64,000 nt of DNA from Opitutia bacterium (GCA_016187945.1 JACPIT010000005.1:186001-250000), one strand, 5' to 3'; shown: positions 9,044 through 21,273, counted from the first letter of the stretch. Numbers and translations: made by a program. The notes: a model not told the origin generated them from the sequence alone.

Positions 9044-9478
9044 ATGACGCCCCAGGAAACCCAACTCGTCCGCACCTCCTTCGCCAAAGTCGTCCCCATC
9101 GCCGACCAGGCCGCCGCGCTCTTCTACGCGCGCCTCTTCGAACTCGATCCGGCGCTCCGCGCGCTCTTCTCCGGCGACATGGCCGCGCAGGGCAAGAAGC
9201 TCATGCAGGCGATCGGATTCTGCGTCGCCAGCCTCGACCGCCTCACCACCATCGTCCCGGTCGTCCGCGAAATGGGCCTGCGTCACGCCGGCTACAAGGT
9301 CCGCGACGAGCATTACGAGACCGTCGGCGCCGCGCTGCTCTGGACGCTCGAAAAAGGCCTCGGCGCCGACTTCACCGCCGAAACGAAAGCGGCGTGGGCC
9401 AAAGTTTACTGGCTCCTCGCCGAGACGATGAAAGCCGGCGCGCGCGACGGCGCCGCCCAGCAAGCCCGCGTCGCCTGA
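9044..9478 (+). CDS. Single-domain bacterial globin
   Basis: A 144-residue globin of the flavohaemoglobin/Vitreoscilla type, without the reductase domain. The proximal haem ligand is His81 in LRHAGYKV, the same context as His85 of Vitreoscilla haemoglobin. FYARLFELDP near residues 27-36 supplies the B-helix Tyr28 that usually stabilises bound oxygen or NO, and LLWTLEKGLG follows. It probably binds oxygen or detoxifies NO in the cytoplasm, and NO detoxification would suit an organism assimilating nitrate. It precedes a small membrane-protein frame and a c-type cytochrome on the same strand. Confidence 0.85.
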   Translation: MTPQETQLVRTSFAKVVPIADQAAALFYARLFELDPALRALFSGDMAAQGKKLMQAIGFCVASLDRLTTIVPVVREMGLRHAGYKVRDEHYETVGAALLWTLEKGLGADFTAETKAAWAKVYWLLAETMKAGARDGAAQQARVA

Positions 9479-9511
9479 CTCTCCACCGGCCGCACGCCAC
9501 CGCTCCACGCC

Positions 9512-9631
9512 ATGCCTCCCGTGCTCGAAACCGCTCGCGCCGACGCGCCGCTCCCGACGTGGGCCTGCGTCGCCGCGCTCGTCCAAGCCGTGCTCCTCTG
9601 CGCGAGCCTGACGCTCCTCGCTCTGAGCTGA
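9512..9631 (+). CDS. Possible 39-aa single-pass membrane protein
   Basis: A short frame, 33 bp after the globin gene and 65 bp before the cytochrome gene, encodes 39 residues: a short polar N-terminus and one hydrophobic helix (WACVAALVQAVLLCASLTLL). Position, strand and a clean membrane segment support it. Its small size and high-GC setting make a chance frame possible. Confidence 0.35.
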   Translation: MPPVLETARADAPLPTWACVAALVQAVLLCASLTLLALS

Positions 9632-9696
9632 GCCGCCGCCCGCCGCTCCTTTTTTCCCTGAAGACGGACACACACCACACCACGCCTCCCGTCCTC

Positions 9697-10110
9697 ATGA
9701 ACAAAACCAAGCAACTCCTCCTCACCGCCAGCCTGCTCGCCGCCGCCACCGCCGCATTCGCGCAATCGCCCGACGATGCCGTCGTCGCGCGCGGCCGCTA
9801 CCTCGTCGAAAATGTCGTCGGCTGCGCCGACTGCCACTCGGCGCGCAACCAGCGCGGCGAGATCATCCCCGCGCAGCATCTCATGGGCGCGCCGCTGCCC
9901 TTCGCGCCGACGGTGCCGATGCCCGCCTGGGCCGCCGTGTCGACGCCCATCGTCGGACTGCCGGGCTACACCGACGAGCAAGCCGTCACGCTCTTCACCA
10001 AAGGCCTGAAGCCCGACGGCAACATGCCGCGTCCACCGATGCCGCAATTCCGCCTCACCGAGGAAGACGCCCGCGCCGTCGTCGCGTATCTGCGCTCGCT
10101 CAAGAAATAA
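9697..10110 (+). CDS. Periplasmic monohaem c-type cytochrome
   Basis: 137 residues. A Sec signal peptide (MNKTKQLLLTASLLAAA...AFAQ) is followed by ARGRYLVENVVGCADCHS, a CxxCH haem-attachment site. The distal region with MPRPPMPQFRLTEEDARAVVAYL supplies the likely Met ligand and the closing helix of class I cytochrome c. It resembles the small single-haem cytochromes fused or linked to periplasmic dehydrogenases. The start at the ATG at 9697 is set by the signal peptide. An electron-carrier role in the periplasm is well supported by the family; its redox partner cannot be seen here. Confidence 0.85.
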   Translation: MNKTKQLLLTASLLAAATAAFAQSPDDAVVARGRYLVENVVGCADCHSARNQRGEIIPAQHLMGAPLPFAPTVPMPAWAAVSTPIVGLPGYTDEQAVTLFTKGLKPDGNMPRPPMPQFRLTEEDARAVVAYLRSLKK

Positions 10111-10220
10111 CCTTTCCGCTTCCGGTGCGCGCGCAGCGCTCGCCGGTCACAAACAGGGGTAACACTCGGGGCGCGGGCTGTCACCGCTCGCGCCCCGAAA
10201 ATTTTTCCGTTCTCGATCCG

Positions 10221-10352
10221 ATGACTCCGCTGCTCGCACCACTCGAAAAATCCGCCGCCACACTGGACGCCGGCCTGCTGCTGCTCGCCGGCTGCATCGC
10301 CGCGCTCTCGGTGCTGCTCCTGCGTCTGCGCACGGCGCCGCGGCGGCAGTAG
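10221..10352 (+). CDS. Possible 43-aa single-pass membrane protein
   Basis: A 43-residue frame with a polar N-terminus, one hydrophobic helix (AGLLLLAGCIAALSVLLLRL) and a basic tail, which predicts an inside C-terminus. It follows the cytochrome gene by 110 bp and ends at the first inverted repeat before the hybrid kinase. It looks similar in design to the 39-aa frame upstream. No family is recognised. Confidence 0.35.
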   Translation: MTPLLAPLEKSAATLDAGLLLLAGCIAALSVLLLRLRTAPRRQ

Positions 10353-10439
10353 CGCCGGTCTCCGACCGGCGTGATCGACCTGCTCGCGCGAGCTTCCGCC
10401 GCAAACGTCGATCCCATTTCCGCCAGTCAGAGACTGGCG
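10353..10439 (+). repeat. REP-like doublet (CGCCGGTC-TCC-GACCGGCG type)
   Basis: Two short inverted repeats with 8-bp arms and a 3-nt centre lie at 10353-10371 and 10421-10439 (CGCCGGTC/GACCGGCG and CGCCAGTC/GACTGGCG). The same pattern recurs near 17624, 51563 and 56999. It sits between two genes in the likely leader of the hybrid kinase. Confidence 0.7.
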
Positions 10440-10523
10440 CCACCTCCGGCTGCCGCCGTCTCATCTCCACCCCGCTTCCGGCATTGCCGCGCGCGCTCCG
10501 CGCCGCACACACTCCCCGACCGC

Positions 10524-14105
<3,582 letters not shown>

Positions 14106-14151
14106 AAGGCTGACGATGTTCCCCGCGCCCGCGATCTCGCACGACTTGACG

Positions 14152-14229
14152 GTAGGAGCGGCTTTACGCCGCGATTGCTCCGAAGCGCTTGCCGCGCCCG
14201 AACGGATCGCGGCGTAAAGCCGCTCCTAC
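14152..14229 (+). repeat. REP-like inverted repeat pair (GTAGGAGCGGCTTTACGCC family)
   Basis: A 25-nt arm beginning GTAGGAGCGG and its reverse complement lie about 28 nt apart between the two kinase genes. Full copies also occur at 16031-16106, 34276-34352 and 55052-55127, with one half-copy at 46554-46579. All lie between genes. Confidence 0.85.
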
Positions 14230-14299
14230 AAAAGCCCGCCATCCTCAGTCTGCCGTCCTCAGCCTTTCCGCCTTTCAGCCCATCCGCCTTTTCCGCCCC

Positions 14300-15370
14300 A
14301 TGCCCGAAACCATCCTCCTCGTCGACGACACCCCCGCGAACCTCAGCGTGCTGGCCGAGTGCCTGAGCGGCGCGGGCTTCTCGCTCCTGGTGGCCGAGGA
14401 CGGTGAGGACGCCCTCGCGCTCACCGCGCGCAACGCCCCCGACCTCATCCTCCTCGACGTGATGATGCCCGGCATCGACGGCTTCGCCACGTGCCGCCGC
14501 CTCAAGCAGCGCGCCGAGACGCGCGACATCCCCGTGATTTTCATGACCGCGCTCGCCGACACCGCGGAAAAACTGAAGGGCTTCGAGGCCGGTGCCGTCG
14601 ACTACATCACCAAGCCGATCCAGCACGAGGAGGCGCTCGCGCGCGTGAACACGCACCTCACGATCCGCCGCCTCCAGCGCGAACTCCAGCAGCAGCTCAC
14701 GCTGAAGGAGCGCTTCATGCGCTTCGCGAGTCATGACCTGCGCAATCCGCTTTGCCTGATCCTCATGTCCGGCGAACTCGCGAAGCGCAAAAAGCCCGCG
14801 CCCGAGATCGCCGAGTATCTCGACAGCATTCATTCCTCCGCGAAACAGATGCAGCGCATCGTCGACACGTTCCTCGACCTGCGCCGCTCGGGCGCGCAGA
14901 CGCCCGCGGGCCGCTGCGATCTCAACCTCCTCGCCGCCGCCGTCGCGGCGCAGCAGGAACCGGCCGCGGAAAACAAGCGCATGCTCCTCGCGCTCGAACT
15001 CGCCGAGGCGCTCCCGCCCGCGCGCGCCGACGCTGGACACGCCTACCAGGCGCTGACGAACTACGTGAGCAACGCGCTGAAATTTTCGCCGCCCGACAGC
15101 CGCATCGTCGTGCGCACGCGCGAAGCCGGACTGCGCGCGCGCGTGGAGGTCGCCGACTGCGGCCCCGGCGTGCCGGCGGCGGAGCGCGGCGCGTTGTTCA
15201 CGGAATTCGCCCGTCTCTCACCGCGCCCCACAGGCGGCGAGGAAAGTCACGGCCTCGGTCTGAGCATCGTGAAGCAGCTCGTCGAAGCGCAGGGCGGCGC
15301 GGTCGGCGCGGAATTTCCGGCGAGCGGCGGCGCGGTTTTCTGGTTCGAATTACCCATCGGCGGCGTGTGA
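14300..15370 (+). CDS. Receiver-histidine kinase (REC-HisKA-HATPase)
   Basis: 356 residues. The N-terminal receiver domain has ILLVDDTP, Asp53 in LLDVMMPGIDG and Lys105 in ITKP. A short coiled linker leads to a HisKA helix with His145 in FASHDLRNP and an ATPase domain with the N box (NYVSNALKFS), G1 (DCGPGV) and G2 (GLGLSIVKQL). This reversed order, receiver before kinase, is typical of proteins that take a phosphate from another kinase and pass it on, or act as bifunctional kinase/phosphatases. It sits 195 bp after the hybrid kinase on the same strand with only a REP pair between, which suggests one pathway. Confidence 0.88.
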   Translation: MPETILLVDDTPANLSVLAECLSGAGFSLLVAEDGEDALALTARNAPDLILLDVMMPGIDGFATCRRLKQRAETRDIPVIFMTALADTAEKLKGFEAGAVDYITKPIQHEEALARVNTHLTIRRLQRELQQQLTLKERFMRFASHDLRNPLCLILMSGELAKRKKPAPEIAEYLDSIHSSAKQMQRIVDTFLDLRRSGAQTPAGRCDLNLLAAAVAAQQEPAAENKRMLLALELAEALPPARADAGHAYQALTNYVSNALKFSPPDSRIVVRTREAGLRARVEVADCGPGVPAAERGALFTEFARLSPRPTGGEESHGLGLSIVKQLVEAQGGAVGAEFPASGGAVFWFELPIGGV

Positions 15371-15489
15371 GCGGCAGCGCCCCGGCGCGTTTATCGTCGC
15401 GGGTCATGCGGCGGACATTTGCTTGCGACCGGGAGCGAATGCGGCTGACTTCGTCGCGATCGCGAAAACCCCACGCTCGTGATTCCCGG

Positions 15490-16008
15490 ATGCTAATTCT
15501 CCGCAGCATCGTTTTCTCGCTGCTCCTCCCCGCCACGGTGGTGGGCTGGGTGCCGCTGCGCTTTTTCGAGCGCCACCCGATCTGGATCGAGGGCGGCCTC
15601 CGCTTCCATGAGTGGGCGGCCGCGGCGGGCACGCTGTTCGGATTCGCGACCTACCTCGCGTGCGCGTGGCAATTCACGTTCAGGGGCCGCGGCACGGTCG
15701 CGCCGTGGGACAGCCCCCGCAAACTCGTCCAACGCGGCTGCTATCGCTGGGTGCGCAACCCGATGTATCTCGCGCTCGGCGTCGTCCTCGCGAGCGAGGC
15801 GGTCTATTTCGAATCGTGGCGCATCGCGCTCTACCTGCTGTGCACGGCGTGCGTCGCGCAACTCGCCGTCGTGCTGCACGAGGAGCCGGAGATGAGCTTC
15901 CGTTTCGGCGCGATCTACGAGGACTACAAGCGCGCCGTGCCGCGCTGGTTCCCGCGCCGCCCGCGCCCGAGCGCGTTCGAGATCGATGCCACGAGCGTGG
16001 AGCGGTAG
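15490..16008 (+). CDS. ICMT/PEMT-fold membrane methyltransferase
   Basis: 172 residues with about four membrane helices. The conserved SAM-binding C-terminal region of isoprenylcysteine carboxyl methyltransferase-like proteins is clear: RGCYRWVRNPMYLAL, then HEEPEMSFRFGAIYEDYKRAVPRW. The ATG at 15490 gives a hydrophobic first helix; earlier in-frame starts would add only a basic, non-conserved leader. Bacterial relatives methylate varied small or lipid substrates, so the substrate is unknown. It is transcribed alone and followed by a REP pair. Confidence 0.8.
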   Translation: MLILRSIVFSLLLPATVVGWVPLRFFERHPIWIEGGLRFHEWAAAAGTLFGFATYLACAWQFTFRGRGTVAPWDSPRKLVQRGCYRWVRNPMYLALGVVLASEAVYFESWRIALYLLCTACVAQLAVVLHEEPEMSFRFGAIYEDYKRAVPRWFPRRPRPSAFEIDATSVER

Positions 16009-16030
16009 GGCCGGTTTCCGTCGTTTGGGC

Positions 16031-16106
16031 TGTAGGAGCGGCTTTACGCCGCGATGCGAGCGCGGCGCGCGCTTGAAACCCATCGCGGCGTAAAGCCGCT
16101 CCTACA
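16031..16106 (+). repeat. REP-like inverted repeat pair (GTAGGAGCGG family)
   Basis: Both arms of the family described at 14152 are present, separated by a GC-rich spacer. It lies between the stops of the methyltransferase gene and holA, which are convergent, so it may help stop transcription from either side, although no T-run is present. Confidence 0.8.
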
Positions 16107-16133
16107 AAAACCGCCTCCCGCCGTCTGCGCGCC

Positions 16134-17246
16134 TCACGCACCCAGGCACCGCACCACCATCTCGCGCATCACCGTTTCCTGTTCGTTCGGGCGGCGGATG
16201 ATCTCCTCGAACGCGCGGATGAATTCCTGCTGATTGTCGATCAGGCGGCGCAACGTCGGCAGCTTCGCGCCCGCGACGAGCTTGCCGGCATACCACTGGT
16301 TTTGCGTGAAGAGGTTGAACGAGCTCTTCTCCGTATCGCCGCCGAAGTGAGTCGCGTAAGCGCCCTGCGCGCGCGCCCACGCCGCCTTGTCGAAACCGAA
16401 TTTCTCCGACGGCGCGCGCAGGTCGCCGCCGTCGATCAGCACGCGCGCCTGGATGAGGATGCGGTTGCGATTCTGGAGCGACGAAATGAGCGGACGCGAG
16501 TCGCCGCCGGCGAAGAAGTGCCGCTGCAGCGCGTCGAGCGTGCCGCGCAAATCGCCCGCGAAAAACCGGTCCGCCGCCTCGAAGAAGTCGCCCTCGGCCA
16601 CGTTCGGCGTCAGCTCGGCCACGTGCGCCTCCTCGATCGTCGCGCCGTCGCCCGCGAACGTCGCGAGCTTGCGCACCTCTTCGGTGATGAGCCGCGTGTT
16701 CGCGCCGACCTTCGTCAGCAAGAGCTCCACCGCACCGTCGCCGAAGCTCGCCCCGATCTCGCGCGCCTCGGCGAGCGCGACGCCTGCCAGCCCCTCGGCC
16801 GCGCTGTCGGCATCGCCGCCAATCAGTTCGAAGTCCGCGTGCGACTCGCACCATTTCGGAAAACTCCGCCGGCGATCGATCGGCGCGGCGGTGACGATCA
16901 CGCCGACGTTCGTCGGATCGACCGTGCCGAGCAGTTCCTGCAGCGCCTCGACTTGGTTCAGCGCGCCTTCGGAGCGGCCGGTGACGGTGTCGGCGAGGAA
17001 GTTCACGTCCTTGAACCACACGACGCGTTTGCCGCCGAACATCGCGACCGTCTGCACGGCGTCGCGGAAACGGTTCACGGCGGTTGCGACTTCGTCGACG
17101 TTGTTGGCGAAACCGCTGACGATCTCGCGCGAAAAATCGTCCGCGCCCGCCTCGGAGGCCATGGCCTCGAACCGCTCCTTGCCCATCCGTCCGACGAGAA
17201 AGTCGTCGGGACCGCAGATGAAAACGAAAGGCTTGGCGGAAGGCAT
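16134..17246 (-). CDS. holA: DNA polymerase III delta subunit
   Basis: 370 residues matching HolA along its length. The opening FVFICGPDDFLVGRM is the degenerate AAA+ P-loop region, followed by MFGGKRVVWFKD, a central TRLITEEVRKLATFAG segment typical of the delta subunit, and a helical C-terminal collar domain. HolA opens the sliding clamp in the clamp-loader complex during replication. The ATG at 17246 fits the family start. A small membrane-protein gene lies 47 bp upstream on the same strand. Divergence from E. coli HolA is high, as expected outside Proteobacteria. Confidence 0.85.
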   Translation of the reverse strand: MPSAKPFVFICGPDDFLVGRMGKERFEAMASEAGADDFSREIVSGFANNVDEVATAVNRFRDAVQTVAMFGGKRVVWFKDVNFLADTVTGRSEGALNQVEALQELLGTVDPTNVGVIVTAAPIDRRRSFPKWCESHADFELIGGDADSAAEGLAGVALAEAREIGASFGDGAVELLLTKVGANTRLITEEVRKLATFAGDGATIEEAHVAELTPNVAEGDFFEAADRFFAGDLRGTLDALQRHFFAGGDSRPLISSLQNRNRILIQARVLIDGGDLRAPSEKFGFDKAAWARAQGAYATHFGGDTEKSSFNLFTQNQWYAGKLVAGAKLPTLRRLIDNQQEFIRAFEEIIRRPNEQETVMREMVVRCLGA

Positions 17247-17293
17247 CGCTCAACACACAACGCCCGCCGCGCCCGCTGGCAAGCGCGGGCTAC

Positions 17294-17527
17294 TCACTCG
17301 TTGCCGAGCGGAGCATCGACGGTGAAGAGCCGCACGATGCGACCGGCCAGGAGGACCGCCACTGCGCCAACCCCGATCTCGATTACGAGCACGATGGCAC
17401 GGTTGTTAATGACCGGCGAATGGAAGCCGGCAGCAGCCAGCGTCAGCAAATCGCCGGCCGATTTGAACAACAGATAAATACCGAGCAGGCGGACAACCAA
17501 TGTAGCGAGATATGCAGCAATTTTCAT
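17294..17527 (-). CDS. Small two-helix membrane protein, unknown
   Basis: 77 residues with two hydrophobic segments (about 4-34 and 45-65) and short polar ends. The ATG at 17527 lies ahead of the first helix. It is on the same strand as holA and between it and cinA. No family is recognised. The DNA is a little less GC-rich than its neighbours. Confidence 0.6.
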   Translation of the reverse strand: MKIAAYLATLVVRLLGIYLLFKSAGDLLTLAAAGFHSPVINNRAIVLVIEIGVGAVAVLLAGRIVRLFTVDAPLGNE

Positions 17528-17623
17528 GGATGGTGGTTGGCCCGTGCGAAGAAGACAGCTTCACGACGATCGCCGTGCAACCGAATTGTCGCCCGCCGTT
17601 GTGGCTCGCGCTGACTTATGTAG

Positions 17624-17698
17624 GGCGGGGTCGCCGACCCCGCCGGCGTTGCCGGTGATGCTGTCTTTCGAGGCGGGGGCAGCGACCCCATCCGACAA
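17624..17698 (+). repeat. REP-like repeat (GGCGGGGTC-GCC-GACCCCGCC)
   Basis: A 9-bp-arm inverted repeat lies at 17624-17644, followed by an imperfect inverted copy (GGCGGGGGCAGCGACCCC) ending near 17698. It belongs to the same style of element as the GCCGGTC repeats and lies just downstream of cinA. Confidence 0.6.
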
Positions 17699-17716
17699 CG
17701 CCCCTCACGCTCCTTC

Positions 17717-19042
17717 TCAATTCACCAACGGCTGCGCGGCGCGGCGTGCCTCGCGGACGACTTCGCGTCGCAGCCAGTCGATCGCCGCCGTGACCGCGCG
17801 TTGTTTCACGGTCGCGCGCGCGCCGGGATAACTGAGTTTCTTCGACCAATCGCCGGCCGGCGAATGCAGGCCGATGTAGACCGTGCCGACCGCGTTCTCG
17901 TCGCAGCACTTGCCCGCTGTCGGGCCGGCGTAGCCCGTGATCGCGAGGCCGTAGTCGGCGCTGAGCTGCTCGGCCACGCCGCAGGCCATCGCCACCGCGC
18001 ACTCCGCGCTGACGGCGCCGTGCTGCGAGAGCAGGCACTCGGGACAGTCGAGCAACAGCATCTTCGAGTCGTTGCTGTAGCTGACGATGCCGCCCATGAA
18101 GAATTTCGAGGCGCCGCAGATGTCGGTGAAACTGTTCGAGAGCAACCCGCCGGTGCACGATTCCGCGACGGCAAGCGTGCGACCGCTCTGGCGGAGATGA
18201 TCCGCCGTGACCTTCGCGAGCGAGTCGTGGCCGAGGCACACAAAGTCGTCGCCGAGCAGCGCGGCGCACTCGTCGGCGATGGCTTCGAGCGTGTCGCGCG
18301 AGTATTTTCCATCCGGCGAACTCACGCGGCAATCGACCTTCCACTGGTGCGCGCAATACGCGATGCCGAGCCCCGGGTAGCGGCCGAAGATCGGCTGGAA
18401 ACGCGTCTCGAGCATCGACTCTCCCACGCCGGCGGTGCGGAGCTGGATGTAGGATTCCTGTTCGGAAATGAGTCCGAGCTGCGCGAGCCGCGGCAGCACT
18501 TGCTCGAGGAACATCGGTTGCAGTTCGTTCGGCGGCCCCGGCAGCATCACGACCACTTTCCCGTCTTGCTGCGCCCAGAGTCCGGGCGCCGTGCCGTTCG
18601 GGTTGGGCAACACTTCGCCGCGTGCGAAGCGGAACGCCTGCTTGCGATTGTTCGGCGTGCACGTGCGGTTGAATTTCGCGAAACGCTCCTCGATCGCCGT
18701 CATCAGCGTCGGGTCGAAGACGAGTTCCTGCCCGAGCACCTCAGCGATCACTTCGCGCGTGCGATCGTCGCACGTCGGCCCGAGCCCGCCGCTGGTGATG
18801 ACGACATCGGCGCGCGACCAGCTCTCGCGAAATTGCCGCGCGATCGCATCGGCGTCGTCGGAGATCGTGACGTTGCGGTCGAGCTGCACGCCGCGTCGGC
18901 CGAGTTGCGCGCCGATCCAGGTGAGGTGCGAGTTGGCCGTGAGCCCGAGGAGCAGCTCGTCGCCGAGCGTCACGAGCTCGAAGCGCGGAGTTGATTTGCC
19001 AGCCGGGGAAGGCTGGGAATTGTTCGTCGGGTGGTCGGCCAT
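17717..19042 (-). CDS. cinA: CinA family protein (MoCF-like plus nicotinamide-nucleotide amidase domain)
   Basis: 441 residues. The N-terminal half is the MoCF/MogA-like domain (LVTLGDELLLGLTANSH, then VVITSGGLGPTCDDRT, and VVMLPGPPNELQPMF). The C-terminal half is the PncC amidase domain (LAVAESCTGGLLSN, then GIVSYSNDSK and AITGYAGPT). The family hydrolyses ADP-ribose and deamidates NMN in pyridine-nucleotide salvage. Both halves look complete. The first 18 residues are a polar leader; the ATG at 19042 is used because it is the first in frame. It is divergent from uvrC. Confidence 0.9.
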   Translation of the reverse strand: MADHPTNNSQPSPAGKSTPRFELVTLGDELLLGLTANSHLTWIGAQLGRRGVQLDRNVTISDDADAIARQFRESWSRADVVITSGGLGPTCDDRTREVIAEVLGQELVFDPTLMTAIEERFAKFNRTCTPNNRKQAFRFARGEVLPNPNGTAPGLWAQQDGKVVVMLPGPPNELQPMFLEQVLPRLAQLGLISEQESYIQLRTAGVGESMLETRFQPIFGRYPGLGIAYCAHQWKVDCRVSSPDGKYSRDTLEAIADECAALLGDDFVCLGHDSLAKVTADHLRQSGRTLAVAESCTGGLLSNSFTDICGASKFFMGGIVSYSNDSKMLLLDCPECLLSQHGAVSAECAVAMACGVAEQLSADYGLAITGYAGPTAGKCCDENAVGTVYIGLHSPAGDWSKKLSYPGARATVKQRAVTAAIDWLRREVVREARRAAQPLVN

Positions 19043-19244
19043 GTCCTAGGGCGGACCGTAGCGCTAAATTCCCAAAAATCCAGCCGCCTGAAGCCCGGAA
19101 TGGCCCACGAAACACACGAATCACACGAAAGAGCGCCGCGCGCGATCGCGCCCGCGCCCTCGTGCGCGCGCGCACACGCGTCGGCAGCTTGCCACTTGTC
19201 ACTTGGCCCTTGTCACTTGCCGGCGTCTCGCCGGCCACCGGCCC

Positions 19245-20747
19245 ATGCCTGAACCCCGCTCCATCGACGCCATTCGCGAAAAAGTCCGCGCGCTGCCGGA
19301 CACGCCGGGCGTTTATCTGATGAAGGACCGGCTCGGCCGCATCATCTACGTCGGCAAGGCCAAGAGCCTGAAAAAGCGCGTCTCGTCCTACTTCCAACCT
19401 GGTCGCACACGCCAGCTCCGCCACCAGCCGAAGATCCGCACGCTGATCGAGATGATCGCCGACTTCGAGACGATCGAAGTAAAGTCCGAGCCCGAAGCGC
19501 TCCTCCTCGAAGGCAAGCTGATCAAACAGTGGCGCCCGAAATACAACACCGACTTCACCGACGACAAACGCTTCCTCCTCGTCCGCGTGAATCTCGAGCA
19601 CGAGATGCCGCACTTCGCGCTCACGCGCTTCCGCAAGGAGGACCGCTCGCGCTACTTCGGGCCGTTCGCCCACTCCGGCCTCCTGCGCCGCACGCTCGCG
19701 ACGATGCGCAAGCAGTTCGGCGTCCTCCTCGGCGATGCGCACCCGCTCAAGCTCCCCGACGGCCGCTACCAACTCTACGAAGACGTGCGCGCCGAACTCT
19801 ACGGCTGGCCCAACGAAGTCTCCGCCGCCGACTACCGCGCGCGCGTCGAGCAGGCGTGCGATTTCCTCGACGGCAAGAGCCGCGAGTGGCTCGACGCGTT
19901 GCGCGAGGAGATGCAGGCGCGCTCCGCGAAACAGGAATACGAGAAAGCCGCCGAGCTGCGCGACGTCGTGCTCGCGCTCGAGCGCACGCTCTCGAAGACG
20001 CGGAAGTTCACGCGCGACCTGACCCAGCTCCGCCCGAACGAAGAAGCGCTGCGCCTGCTCGGCGAAGCGCTCAGCCTGCCCAGCCCGCCGGTGCACATGG
20101 AGTGCTTCGACATCTCGCACATCAGCGGCACGTTCGTCGTCGCGTCGATGGTGCACTTCACCGACGGCGTGCCGGACAAGGCCAACTACCGGCGTTTCTC
20201 GATCAAGAGTTTCATCGGCAACGACGACTTCCGCGCGATGGAGGAAGTCGTCGGCCGCCGCTACCGCCGGCTCATCGAGGAACAGAAACAATTTCCCGAT
20301 CTCGTCGTGATCGACGGCGGCCGCGGGCAGATCGCGGCGGCGTTGAAAGCGTTCCTCGCGCTCGAGTGTCCGCCACCGAAAATGATCGGCCTCGCGAAGA
20401 AGCACGAGACGATCATCTTCCCCGACGGACGCGACCCGCTGAACCTCCCGCTCGGCCACCCGGGCCTGAACATCCTCCAGCGCCTGCGCGACGAAGCACA
20501 CCGTTTCGCGAACACCTACAACGCCGACCTCCGCTCGCGAAAGATCAAGGAGAGCATCCTCGACGATTTCCCCGGCCTCGGCGAAAAGCGAAAAGCCGCG
20601 CTCCTCGCGCATTTCGGCTCCATCGACCGCCTGCGCGCCGCGACACCCGACGAGCTCGCCCAAGCCGAAGGCATCGGCCCGAAGTTCGCGGCGGAGTTGC
20701 ACGCGTTCCTCGCCCAGCCGCCCGAACCGCCAGCGAAAACAGATTGA
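19245..20747 (+). CDS. uvrC: UvrABC excinuclease subunit C, lacking the usual Cys cluster
   Basis: 500 residues, about 100 shorter than typical UvrC. The GIY-YIG nuclease is at the start (PGVYLMKDRLGRIIYVGKAK), the UVR interaction helix is at about 225-250 (SAKQEYEKAAELRD), and the RNase H-like nuclease follows (MECFDISHISGTFVVASMV, then VVIDGGRGQ), with helix-hairpin-helix repeats at the end. UvrC makes both incisions in nucleotide excision repair. The region between the first nuclease and the UVR helix normally carries four cysteines; here it reads LLGDAHPLKLPDGRYQLYED and has none. The ATG at 19245 was chosen because upstream codons lie in short repeated sequence. Confidence 0.93.
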   Translation: MPEPRSIDAIREKVRALPDTPGVYLMKDRLGRIIYVGKAKSLKKRVSSYFQPGRTRQLRHQPKIRTLIEMIADFETIEVKSEPEALLLEGKLIKQWRPKYNTDFTDDKRFLLVRVNLEHEMPHFALTRFRKEDRSRYFGPFAHSGLLRRTLATMRKQFGVLLGDAHPLKLPDGRYQLYEDVRAELYGWPNEVSAADYRARVEQACDFLDGKSREWLDALREEMQARSAKQEYEKAAELRDVVLALERTLSKTRKFTRDLTQLRPNEEALRLLGEALSLPSPPVHMECFDISHISGTFVVASMVHFTDGVPDKANYRRFSIKSFIGNDDFRAMEEVVGRRYRRLIEEQKQFPDLVVIDGGRGQIAAALKAFLALECPPPKMIGLAKKHETIIFPDGRDPLNLPLGHPGLNILQRLRDEAHRFANTYNADLRSRKIKESILDDFPGLGEKRKAALLAHFGSIDRLRAATPDELAQAEGIGPKFAAELHAFLAQPPEPPAKTD

Positions 20748-21000
20748 ACTGAGCCGCGCTTCCGAGGTGGAGCGGCTTGACCTCAAGACGCTCGGGATTG
20801 CGGTCCGCAGCGAAAGTCCGCGAGCGCGTTGGGGGCAACGCGCTCGACCTGCCCGGTCGGGTTCGGGGGGTGGTTGGCCGCGCGCCGATGCCGCTCCCCG
20901 CGCGCATTCCAAGAATCCCACTCGTCGGGCGCCCCGTGTCGGCGTAACCTACGCTAGGTGCGGTCGCCATCACGGCGCCGCGTTGAAAGGGGAAATTACC

Positions 21001-21273
21001 ATGAACGTCCATCACTTCGATTTCCACGAGGCCCTGCATTCGCGGGCGCTCGCGCTTCGCGTCGTCACCGTGCTCGCCGGGCTCTTCGTGCTCGCGCACT
21101 TCGGGCGCTTGCTCCTGCAACTTGAAATCCGCATCGCCGGACACGCGGTGCCGCTATGGCTGAGTCTCGTGGCGATGGTCATTGGCGGCGCGTTCGCCTG
21201 GTGGCTCGGCAGTCTCGCGTTCCGGAAAGACGAGAAGCCGCCGGAAACGAATCTGCCGGCTAGCGACCGCTGA
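21001..21273 (+). CDS. Small two-helix membrane protein, unknown
   Basis: 90 residues with two membrane helices (about 18-40 and 52-75) and a polar C-terminal tail. A GGGGA ribosome-binding site lies 7 nt before the ATG, which makes translation likely. The leader at 20944-20960 reads GTAACCTACGCTAGGTG, an inverted repeat loosely similar to the palindromes near cobA and the porin. No family is recognised. It is transcribed alone. Confidence 0.65.
   Translation: MNVHHFDFHEALHSRALALRVVTVLAGLFVLAHFGRLLLQLEIRIAGHAVPLWLSLVAMVIGGAFAWWLGSLAFRKDEKPPETNLPASDR

Noticed and set aside
8873-9673. A 476-residue version of the response regulator extending to 9673
   Set aside because: The extension is antisense to the globin gene and has no recognisable domain; the receiver fold starts at 8872.
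14152-14229. GTAGGAGCGG repeat pairs as insertion sequences or attachment sites
   Set aside because: They contain no gene, have no direct target repeats, and always appear as short doublets between genes, as REP elements do.
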